From contig NC_054390.1 in NCBI RefSeq assembly GCF_001625195.1, positions 2,070,027 through 2,134,026 on the forward strand: 64,000 nt of DNA, read 5' to 3'. The stretch's first letter is position 1; each line of letters starts with the position of its first letter. Below the pieces are notes generated by a model, which did no database searches, was not told where the DNA came from, and saw only the letters and a program-made list of their open reading frames with translations. This document shows positions 54,971-64,000 of the stretch, one piece after another. Both the position numbers and the translations under genes were made by a program. The stretch comes from Drechmeria coniospora. Taxonomy: Eukaryota > Ascomycota > Sordariomycetes > Hypocreales > Ophiocordycipitaceae.

Positions 54971-55060
54971 GTTAATAGTTATAAACTAATAGCCTAATAT
55001 ATATACCGAGATAGCTATTAAATTATACAGGCTATATTTAGTCGGGTTAATAGTATTAGG
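54971..55060 (-). pseudogene. Copia fragment Hm, part 2
   Basis: Begins with the GTTAA duplication and continues the minus-strand RT sequence interrupted at 17709 (compare 56990-57080 in C6). It is cut at 55060 by G4. Confidence 0.85.
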
Positions 55061-55471
55061 TATTATAGAGTTACTAGTACTACTAGTATCTAGTAGTCGG
55101 AAATAGTTATTAAGAAATCTATAGAATACTAACTTAAGGTACTAGGTATTAAAGTACTTATACTTTAATACCTACTTAGTTATAGGATATAAGTTATATA
55201 TAGTAATATATAACTCTATCCTAGGATATAGCTCTATTAGATAAAGCTTAATATTATAATATATCCCCTTCCTTTCCTAATTCCTTTAATAGTCCTTAAT
55301 TAACCTAATAACTCTTTTGTTTTTTTTTGTTTTTTTTTAAAAAAAGTTATTGCCTTTATTCTATTTATAGGTAGTTACTAAGTATATATATTAATACTTT
55401 TATAGCTAAGGTTTTATTATAACCCTATTATACGACCCCTTTGTATTTTTTATATATTTATTATAGGTAAG

Positions 55472-56404
55472 TCTTAAAAGAAAAGGGGAAATACCTCTTG
55501 GAATAAAGGGGTAAAATAGGAAGGGTGTATAGTGGAAGTTCAGTTGTACGGACTATCCAAAATGGATATCAATTAAGGCTGTTAGTAATAGTAGGAAGTA
55601 CACCAGTTAGTAACTGGGTAGGGAATACAGATTTGAATAAGTCAAATAGTAGTACTAAGGGACAATTCAGAAAAGAAAGACTGTTGTATTTCTTGTGTTT
55701 GCTTGCGCGCGTACTTGTATTGTGTGTTTATAGCGTATATGTCTGTTCCTAACTATCTAAGAGTATAGGAAAGGGAGGACCATTTTATACCTAAGAGGTA
55801 GTACCTTAATTAGTGCAATATATATGTATTGGAATTCTGTCTGATTCTATACAATGCATCTCCGAACAATCTGCTTGCATTTAATGCAGCTCTAAATACT
55901 CTAGTTAAGTCATACTACCAGTTAGTTGCAACTAGTAGGGTTAATTAGTATTAGGGTTCGGTCGCGACAGTATAGTAGTAGTACTACAGTAGTCGAGCGG
56001 GCCAGTAGTAGTACTATTAGTAAGTAACTGCTAGTTGCAGTTAGGTGGGTCCTTCCGCGCAATAGTAGTACTGTTAGCGGGCAACTACTAGTAGTAGTTA
56101 GGAGCGCATTAATTAGCGGCCCGATTAATAATCTTGCTTAGTCGACTAAGTACTACTTTGTACGTAACGTACGATAGTAGTAAATTGGCTGAGTAGTAGT
56201 ACTGCTATTAATTGTACTAAGTCGAAGCAAGGAGAATTTGTATAGTAAGTGCAATTCGTTAACTCAATATACTACCTATACGTACAGTATAGTAGTAGTA
56301 TATAGGCAAGCAGTAGTACTACTGCCCGGTATTGTAAATAGTAATATATAGGATAGTATCCTATTTGGGTAGTCTTACTAGTATAAATACTAGTAATTTT
56401 AATA
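55472..56404 (-). repeat. 3' LTR of C6
   Basis: 933 bp, TCTTAAAAG to TAATTTTAATA on the + strand. It differs from the 5' LTR by transitions. Confidence 0.94.
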
Positions 56405-56429
56405 CCCCCTCTATTTAGCTAGTAAGGGT

Positions 56430-58110
56430 ACTGCTAAATAGGAATCCTTTAAAGACCTAGTAGGCTAAGGTATCGTTAGAAGAGATCAGCAGTAAGGGCC
56501 TTAGTAAGACTATCGGTAGGTATTAACTTGGTATTGAGATAGCTAATTTTAGCTAAGCTACTTGTTGCTTCTTGCCGAATGTACCGAAACTTTAGTAAGG
56601 TGTACTTAGTGCAAGAGTACTAATTTGGGTTGTTAGTATTGGAGATAGATCTATTGTTATTGTATAGAAGTAGAATGGGTTTTTGAAGACTTTTACTTAT
56701 TTCTGTAAACAGACTATTTAGCTATTTGAGTTCCCGAATTGCTTCCAGTAGGGTATTGGATTCTGCCTCTATAGTTAAAAGAGTAATTATACTTACTCTT
56801 TTTGACTTTTAGTAGATTGGTCTACCTGCTAGGGTAAAGAGGTACCTATAGGTAGACTTAAAGGAACCTAAGTTACCTGTAAAGTTGCTATCTGAAAATC
56901 TAGATAGACTAAGTACTAAGGACTTAGACTAATAGCAAACAGCTAGGTCTATAGTCCCTTTTAGATATCGAAGAAGGTTCTTACCGGTTAATAGTTGTAG
57001 ACTAGTAGCCTAATGTATATACCGAGATAGCTATTAAATTGCAAAGGCTATATCTAGTCGGGTTAATAGCATTAGGTATATTAGGGTCCTAACTATCTGT
57101 TGGTATACTAATTAATCGGTTGCGGGTAAGGGAGGAAGAGGTATTATTGTAGCTTGTTTAAGTACACCTAGCTGTAATAGTATTGCTACCGCCTTAGCCC
57201 CCTTTAGCCTAAATTGCAATAGTACTTCTTCGATATACCCCTTTTGACTAAGGGTAATACCCTTAGTTATTCGGCTAATCTATACGCCTAAGAAGAATGC
57301 AGCCTACCCGCAATCTTTAATTAGGTAAACCTTATATAGTTTTTGTTTTAACTTGTTAATATATATAAGGTTCGGCCCAATAAGCAAATAGTCGTTAATA
57401 TAACTAACTATATAGGTACTAGTAGTACTATTATAGTAGATAGCTAGATCGGATACAAGAGGGCAATATCCGTATTATTAGAGCAGTTTGGAAAGTACAT
57501 CTTACTACTCTCTAGGTCCTTGTTTAAGACTATAGAGTGCTTTCTTTAAAAGAATGCCTTATTTAACTGCTAGGTTATAGCCTAGTTTAGCTAGTTGCTT
57601 ACCTATATTATTAGTCTTATTAAGACTAATAAATACTTCCAGTCTATTAGGTATTTTAAGGAAATTAACTTTAGGTAGATTACTGTTAAGGAAAGCACTA
57701 ATAAAGTCAATTTATTTAATATACCAATTGTTCTAAGCAGTAAGAGCTAGTAGTATCCTTTAGGTAGGTGGAATACTTATAGCTGTAAAGGTCTTTAGGT
57801 AGTTAAGACCTTTAATCTGTATAAATCCTTTGGCTACTAAACGTACCTTAAATTTAATGGGATTGTTTTGCTAGTCCTTTTTAACTCGTAGGATAAGACG
57901 GCTTTTGAGGAGTTATCTACTAGTTAGTATTTCTTAAAGTAGGATAAAATAAAATACCCCTGCTAGGATAAGTTACTGAAATTTAGAGAATATAGTACTT
58001 ATCTACTAGTCTTTGTTGTCTAATTTAAGTACCTACTTCTAGCTAGTAGGCTTGCTACTAACTAGTAGTTGCTTTACCTTAGCTTAGTAGTATAGGTTCT
58101 TAATCCAGTA
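56430..58110 (-). pseudogene. C6 RT-RNase H remnant
   Basis: The reverse complement matches C1 5480-7122: RNase H end near 56580, LTRLDIAFA near 57050, FFLGV near 57285, catalytic turn near 57390, LKQGP near 57515, LVAKGF near 57835. TAG/TAA codons occur throughout. Confidence 0.88.
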
Positions 58111-58207
58111 TGCTAGGTTGAAATCCACTAAATTAGAATTGTCTTCTAATTTAGGTTTATCTGGAAGGGAGGTATCTGGTAGATCCTCTATTGGTTGGGC
58201 TAGGACC

Positions 58208-58520
58208 CCCTCTGTAGTACTAGTCCTAGTAGGACTAGTCGGTCCGTTGGCCTCTTGCAACCTACTAGTCCTAGTAGGACTAGTCGGTCCGTTGGCTAGT
58301 TGCAACCTGCTAGTCCTAGTAGGACTAGTCGGTCCATTGGCCAGTTGCAACCTACTAGTCCTAGTAGGACTAGTCGGTCCGTTGGCCAGTTGCAACCTAC
58401 TAGTCCTAGTAGGACTAGTCGGTCTATTGGCTAGTTGCAACCTACTAGTCCTAGTAGGACTAGTAGGTCTACTGGTCCTCGTAGGACTAGTAGGTCTACT
58501 GGTCCTCGTAGGACTAGTAG
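58208..58520 (-). repeat. 45-bp coding minisatellite in C6 (longest array)
   Basis: Five RLQxANGPTSPTRTS units plus two short RPTSPTRTS units, the longest version in the window. The 214-codon minus-strand frame 58084-58728 is the true pol frame here; the 227-codon plus-strand frame is its shadow. Confidence 0.92.
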
Positions 58521-58779
58521 CCCCCTCTGTCTCCCTAGGTGTTAGGGGACTGGAGTTGCTTTGCGAGATAGTAGTAATTAAATCTACTATCTCAATTTCC
58601 CCCTCTAACTCTAGTCCTTTAATACTAGGACTTAGTAGTCGGGGAAGCCCTTGGGAGATAGGGCCAATACCTTCTAGGATTTTTAGGAAGGTAGTTTTTG
58701 TAACCGACCTCCTAGAAGGCATATACATAAGGTATATTTTTAAACCTAGCGTAGCTAGTAGCCTTGCTGGTTCTGTTCG

Positions 58780-59590
58780 GGATACTAGTTTGGTACTTTG
58801 AATCCGTTTTTAATAAGGAATTAGGACTTCACAATATGCACTAATAGCCTTATAGGCCGTAAGATTTAGTAGTATTTTCAGTCCCTGTAATTCCTGCTTT
58901 AGTAATTGGTAGGGACTTAAATCCCGGTTCGAAATTGCAGTATAGTTAATAAGATTAACTATAGTAGGAAGAACGGTAGACTAGAGGAAAAGTAGAAGGC
59001 CTGCCTAGATTATTGTTGTACGTAGTTAGTCTAAGATAACTCGTATAGACCGTTCGGTAAGTCCGTTCTGTTCGGGCGTATACGGGTAAGATGTATTGAA
59101 TAGAATTCCTTTCTTACTTAACTAAGTCTAGAGCAATGTATTGATTTCTATACCCTTGTCGAAAAATAACTGTTTTGGGTAATAGTTATACTGTCGTTTA
59201 AGGCTTTTAAAGAGATTCCGAATAGCCTGGAGAATAGTTAATCCCTCCTTATTGGGTAAGATTAATACCCAACGGAAGCGGGATTTTCGATCAATTAGTA
59301 TAAGACCTATAGACTTACGATTATAGGATACTGGTCGAATCCCAAATATATTACCCGTAATTAAATTAAGAACGTAGTCTGGATTGTTAATGGGATCCCT
59401 AGACTAGCGTTTAGTGGATTTGGCCTAAATACAGGCAAGGCATTGGAAATCGGTAGCCTGAATAGTCGAAAAGTTAGGCAACCTAGTAGTAATACTACTA
59501 GTCTTTTTTAAGAGTAGGAGACTAATATGTCCTAGTCGAATGTACTAAATGCCTGCTTGTTGCAATAGTCTTTAGTAAGACTTGTTATTG
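58780..59590 (-). pseudogene. C6 integrase remnant
   Basis: In element sense: finger remnant near 59550, INRKSRFRW near 59290, DKGIEINTLL near 59150, PYTPEQNGLTER near 59070 with the catalytic Glu, NLTAYKAIS near 58850. It is broken by stops. Confidence 0.87.
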
Positions 59591-59744
59591 GATTCCGAAT
59601 AAGTAGTTGGAAGAACTTGTTCCCCAATACTAGTAGTTAGGACTACTAGTTGGTCTATTGCCTCTATAGCAATTGGGTCTTCTATAGGGTCTTTGAATAG
59701 GGTAGCCTTAGTAAGGTCCCTTAGTGTAGCCGAACTAACAGTTG

Positions 59745-59925
59745 GGCTAGGTACCGATCTGGGTACCGACCGAGGTACTGTAGAAGGTGCCGACCGAGGT
59801 ACTGTTAAAGGTGCCGACCGAGGCACTAGGGAAGGTGCCGACCGAGGCACTAGGGAAGGTACTGACCAAGGCACCGTTAAAGGTGCCGACCAAGGTACTG
59901 TTAAAGGTGCCGACCAATCCTCTGC
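59745..59925 (-). repeat. 24-bp coding minisatellite in C6
   Basis: About seven PRSxPxxV-coding units around AAGGTGCCGACCGAGG. The downstream SSATLRDLTKATLFKDPIEDP sequence fixes the pol frame. Confidence 0.9.
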
Positions 59926-60059
59926 TTCGGTAGCCTAGGGGGGGGGTTGGGAGGGAATTTCGACTATAATTCCGTAGCTACTGTAGTAGCTAGAGTAGGA
60001 AGTATCTGATTTCGTTAGATAGGGCGTTTGTTAACCTTACTGTTGTAGGAAGAAGCCGT

Positions 60060-60500
60060 ATTTCTGGAAGTTAAGGAGTCTATATAACTGTCGATTTGAG
60101 TTATATAGATGTTCCTTAATGAGTGTCCCTCCAAACGCATAGTAGCGAATTCTACTAATAATACTAACCTTTAATTTCGGAATATATAGTACTTCTTATA
60201 AAACAAGAGTACCGTAAATAGATAGATTGGTGCGAATTAGTATAGTAAATTTAGTATAGCTAATACCTTTGGGATAAATTAGACTACCTCCTATTGTAAT
60301 TAGTTTTACTTGGGATTTTGCAATGGGTCGGAAAGTTGTAAACTTAAGCCGGTTGTTGACTAAATAATAGGTTGAGCTAGTATCGTAAAGTAAACCCATT
60401 CGATACGTATTGTTATTATTAACACAATATATTATACCAATATTACCTAAATCGGGTAACAGTACTAATTCTTATTCGGAATTAGAGTTAGTATCTAATT
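60060..60500 (-). pseudogene. C6 protease remnant
   Basis: The open piece 60196-60399 encodes MGLLYDTSSTYYLVNNRLKF. D-T-G reads D-T-S, as in C1. The LYIPKLKVSIISRIRYY block follows near 60160-60190. Confidence 0.85.
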
Positions 60501-60559
60501 CCTAATAGGAATTAGGTAACCCTATACAGCTAGTTAATAGGCTATAGTTACTAGTTAGA

Positions 60560-61638
60560 AAACTAGTAGTACCCTTAACTGATGTGTGTTTTTTGGTTCG
60601 ATTGTATTGTTTAGGTCGGTTAGGTCGATTGGGTGAATTGGGTTGATTGGGTTGGTTGGGTCGGTTGTTAGGTAATTTGGGTCGATTAGGTCGATTGGGT
60701 CGGTTGGGTTAACTAGGTCTAGTAGACCTATTGTCTAGTGTTTTGGGTAGTTAAGTTATCCTGTAACTAAATGCTTGGAAACTAGGACTATTAGGATTTT
60801 AATGTTCTTCCAGTAAGTTAGTCTAAAGGTATTGCAGGTTAAGGGATACTGTATTAATCCCTAAGACAGTATTGGTTTAGAGATTATTGCGTTGTATTGC
60901 AGCCTATTGTAAGAAAACAGGACTAATAGTTGTAAGGTATCGATTTACCTAATCCAGTAGGTTAATACTTACTTTAGTAAGTTAAAGTCGAGTAAGGTAG
61001 CTGTTGAATTCTAAATTAAACGCCTTAAGTGTTCCTTTGTACCCTTTAAGTATAAGGTTATAGTAGGAATTGTAGAGGTTAAATCGTTAGGCTACCTAGC
61101 CCTTTAAGTACTATTGTTTTAGCGATAGATAGGCATCTGTTGGATTATAAATCTATGTAATTAATGCTTACGGGCCCTTAGAACAGCTATCCCGAAGTAG
61201 TATAAGTAGGGAGCATTAATTATAATATAAGTAACTAATAGCAATTAATAGGTTTTTCAGAAATTCCTTTAGGCAAAGGGAACTAAGTTAGATAGAAAGT
61301 AATTATTCCTATAAGTTAAAGTTCTTAGTATCTTTAAGCTTAGTATACTTTAGGAATAAGAATACCTTCTTGGATAGCTTAATATTAGAGCTTAAATTAG
61401 TTACTTTAGTAGTAGTAGTACTACTACTATATGTTGGGATTCCTTAGATAGGTGTATATTCGGGCTCTATTTTGTTAAGGCGTTTTTGAATTAGTATAAT
61501 AGTATTGTTTAATTGTTCCGTAAGTTGGTTGAACCGATTGGAAAGATTATTATACTGTAGTTATTACCTTTAAATAATTACCTTAAGTTCCGATATAATG
61601 GGTGTTTTAGTAGCCTGACCTTCCTTAGTGGAATCTAT
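60560..61638 (-). pseudogene. gag: C6 gag remnant
   Basis: The start reads ATA at 61636-61638 in the same DSTKEGQAT context as C4. The YTKLKDTKNFNL core is near 61310-61360, and the Asp-Pro repeat is at about 60595-60720. Many stops. Confidence 0.77.
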
Positions 61639-61982
61639 TTTAAAAATATAGATATAATCTAGTTAGTAACTAGATTTTCGGTTTACCTTTCTACTAGTAG
61701 TACTAGTAGTTGCAATAAGTAGTACTTATTGTATTGGTAGCTAAATACTATAGTTAAATCGATTTTCTGGAATTGTAGTAAGTAGTACTTATAGTAGAAG
61801 TACTTTAGAAAGTACAATAAGTAGTACTTATTGTATTGGCAGCTGGATACTATAGTTAAATCGATTTCCTAGAATTGCAGTAAGTAGTACTTACAGCAGA
61901 AGTACGTTAGGAAGTACTACAAGTAGTACTTATAGTATTAGTAGCTAGGTCGATTGTTCCGGAGGGTTTTGGTATAGTCCTA

Positions 61983-61996
61983 CCGGGCTTATAACC
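61983..61996 (-). other. Primer-binding site of C6
   Basis: CCGGGCTTATAACC on the + strand adjoining the 5' LTR; initiator-Met half-tRNA type as in the other Copia copies. Confidence 0.7.
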
Positions 61997-62929
61997 TCTT
62001 AAAAGAAAAGGGGAAATACCTCTTGGAATAAAGGGGTAAAATAGGAAGGGTATACAATAGAAGTTCAGTTGCACGGACTATCCAAAATGGATATCAATCG
62101 AGGCTGTTAGTAACAGCAGGAAGTGCACCAGTTAGTAACTAGGTAGGGAATATAGATTTAAATAAGTCAAATAGTAGTACTAAGGGACAATTTAGAAAAG
62201 AAAGACTGTTGTATTTCTTGTGTTTGCTTACGCGCGTGCTTGTATTGTATATTTATAGCGTATATATCTGTTCCTAACTATCTAAGAGTATAGGAAAGGG
62301 AGGACTATTTTATACCTAAGAGGTAGTACCTTAATTAGTGCAATATATACGTATTGGAATTCTGTCTAATTCCATACAATGCATCTCCGAACAATCTGCT
62401 TGCATTTAATACAGCTCTAAATACTCTAGTTAAGTCATACTACCAATTGGTTGCAACTAGCAGGGTTGATTAGTATTAGGGTTCGGTTGCAACAGTACAG
62501 CAGCAGTACTACAGTAGTCGAGCGGGCCAGTAGTAGTACTACTGGCAAGCAACTGCTAGTTGTAGTTAGGTAGGTCCTTCCGCGCAACAGTAGTACTATT
62601 AGCGGGCAACTACTAGTAGTAGTTAGGAGCGCGTTAATTGGCGGCCCGATCAATAATCTTGCTTAGTCGACCAAGTACCACTTTGCACGTAACGTGCAAC
62701 AGTAGTAAATTGGCTGAGCAGTAGTACTGCCATTAATTATACTAAGTCGAAGCGAGGAGAATTTACATAGCAAGTGCAATTCGTCAACTCAATATACTAC
62801 CTATACGTACAGTACAGTAGTAGTATATAGGCAAGCAGTAGTACTGCTGCCCGGTATTGTAAATAGCAACACATAGGATAGTATCCTATTTAGGTAGTCT
62901 TACTAGTATAAATACCAGTAATTTTAACA
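61997..62929 (-). repeat. 5' LTR of C6
   Basis: 933 bp ending TAATTTTAACA on the + strand. It is less damaged than the 3' LTR; palindromes of the U3 array are mostly readable. Confidence 0.94.
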
Positions 62930-63115
62930 ATAAGTTATATTTTTCTTTTTTCCTCCTTTATAATTACTACTTCCTTTAATACTATTATTAAAATTTCTTA
63001 CTTCCTCCTATACTCCTACCTTCCTTACTATACATACTATACTAGGGTTCCTACTACTACTTATTACTAACTATTTATATTAGTTAATTACTTACTTTCT
63101 TATTATTATACTATT

Positions 63116-64000
63116 ATATCTATTACTACTAATACTCCTCCTCCCCCTTTTAATAATAATAATAGCCTTAGTTATAGCTATACCTTAGATAAGTTATTGG
63201 CCGTTTAGTTAATAGGTAGCTTTACTATTTAGGGAAACTCCTTAGATAAGGAGTATAACGTTCCTATTGTTAAGGCTTAAATATACTTACCTTATATTAA
63301 ACGTTTAGTCCGTATTGGTACTGCCTACTGTAAATATAGTAGCGGTAATAGCTATACTACTTATACCTTAGCCTAATATAGGTATAAATAAATTCTATAC
63401 CTACTAATACTATATTTATACCTTTACTATATTGTTTATAAGCTTATTCTTACTACTACTAAAGGTAGCTATATTATTTCAGCTGCTTATACTAAGACGG
63501 CTAAATTACCTAGCTATTATATTTACCTTTCCGCCCTATTTTACTAGCTTAGGAATACTTAGTATAAGCTCTATAATACTACTAGAATAACTCCTATTAA
63601 TATTGTTCCTATTACTCCCCTTACCCCTACCGGTAGTACTACCTATAGTACTACTGCTATAGCGTTACCCTTAACTTCCGGTAACCCTATAGGTACCCTA
63701 GTACTGGCCTTACAGGCCCTAATACTATTATATAGTAGTAGTATATAGTATTAGTAGCTATAGATACTAGTATATAGTTTTACTAATACTATATAAGGCC
63801 TGCGTAACTATTAGGGCGCATAGGACGCTTGGTTTAATAGCTTTAAGCTAGTATAATAATAGTAGTTAGGCCTTATAGCTACAATCTATAAGGAGCTAGT
63901 TACTGCTTATTATATCTATAAGGTAAGTATACTTTATTTACCTTACTCCCCTCGTTAGGAACTATAGTCCCCCTCCTCCCCCTATTGTCCTATTATTAAT
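63116..64000 (+). pseudogene. Opposite-strand accessory gene of G4, RIP-saturated, truncated by window
   Basis: Aligns with 19070 onward of G2. The start reads ATA at 63116 (ISITTNTPPPP). The GNSSDKEYNVP acidic segment is readable near 63234-63266. The CLPC pair reads Y-L-P-Y, while the third Cys (TAYC) survives. DPMGALVLA reads NPIGTLVLA near 63680. The frame carries many stops. It confirms that the gene was part of the Gyp-1 ancestor. Confidence 0.82.

Larger units (their letters stand above)
55472..62929 (-). mobile_element. Copia element C6 (Cop-A), full length, minus strand
   Basis: 7458 bp, uninterrupted, with 933-bp LTRs (55472-56404 and 61997-62929). Target duplication GTAAG/ATAAG (55467-55471 and 62930-62934), one G to A apart. 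It is the only uninterrupted full-length Cop-A copy in the window. Order in its sense: LTR, primer site, leader, gag, protease, 24-bp repeats, integrase, 45-bp repeats, RT-RNase H, purine tract (56405-56416), LTR. Confidence 0.95.
55061..64000 (-). mobile_element. Ty3/Gypsy chromovirus G4 (Gyp-1), 3' part, runs off window
   Basis: The 3' LTR is 55061-55261 (201 bp, TATTATAGAG to TATAATA, strongly RIP-mutated). The T-run and 3' region follow to 55471, then C6 intervenes and G4 resumes at 62930 with the opposite-strand gene. Pol and the 5' LTR must lie beyond the window. It is far more AT-rich than G2. Confidence 0.88.

Noticed and set aside
58118..58801. 227-codon plus-strand ORF, Leu/Val-rich and membrane-protein-like
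   Set aside because: It is the reverse complement of the 45-bp coding minisatellite and flanks of C6; the unit has no stops on either strand. The same shadows occur at 4837-5421, 28819-29094, 34897-35199 and 46255-46536.
1..64000. Ordinary host genes, secondary-metabolite genes, effectors or rRNA
   Set aside because: Nearly all sequence is accounted for by LTR elements; remaining stretches have no frame longer than expected by chance.

Overview
The window holds no ordinary host gene. It is a stack of nested LTR retrotransposons that look mutated by RIP (repeat-induced point mutation: C to T in CpA, read as G to A in TpG on the other strand). This suggests a filamentous ascomycete (Pezizomycotina) repeat compartment; the species cannot be named from the sequence. 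Every gag and pol reading frame is broken, mostly by TAA/TAG codons where CAA/CAG is expected, and several start codons read ATA where ATG is expected. Paired LTRs differ, where compared, by transitions.

Elements. Three Copia families share one architecture (gag, protease, integrase, RT-RNase H, a half-tRNA-type primer site, a purine tract of the form AAATAGAGGGGG): Cop-A (LTR about 930 bp), Cop-B (LTR 736 bp) and Cop-C (LTR 616 bp). Two Ty3/Gypsy chromovirus families are present: Gyp-1 (LTR 201 bp; G1, G2, G4) and Gyp-2 (LTR 171 bp; G3). A small fifth solo LTR of 251 bp (LTR-D) also occurs.

Layout. 1-8073: Cop-A element C1 (+), cut by the window start and carrying a young solo Cop-A LTR (3018-3944). 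It lies inside an old Cop-A LTR remnant (8074-8171 and 14512 to about 15150) that G1 (+, 8172-14511) also entered. 15151-16150: AT-rich remnant without recognisable content. 16151-16736: solo Cop-C LTR. 16837-17562: Cop-B-type LTR (-) joined to a Copia fragment Hm (-) (17563-17709, resuming 54971-55060). Hm was split by the Cop-B element CB (+, 17710-54970). CB received G2 (-, 18372-25405) in its 5' LTR and C4 (Cop-A, +, 29460-52869) in its RT region. C4 received LTR-D (31631-31881), a solo Cop-A LTR (-, 33421-34355), G3 (+, 35765-43196) and C5 (Cop-C, -, 43910-51495); C5 carries another solo Cop-A LTR (-, 46650-47591). G4 (-, 55061 to beyond the end) sits in Hm and was entered by C6 (Cop-A, -, 55472-62929). 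Most junctions show 5-bp target duplications, which fix the relative order.

Most notable. (1) Both Gypsy families carry, between pol and the 3' LTR, an extra gene on the opposite strand; it encodes a cysteine-motif, proline-rich protein and is recognisable in all four copies. (2) The Cop-C LTR has a dense array of heat-shock-element pentamers just upstream of its TATA box. (3) Copia LTRs and leaders are packed with odd-length palindromes that share a TACTA centre. (4) Both Gypsy families have an 11-nt self-priming site of the Tf1/sushi type. Domain limits inside degraded elements are approximate; LTR ends and target duplications were read base by base.
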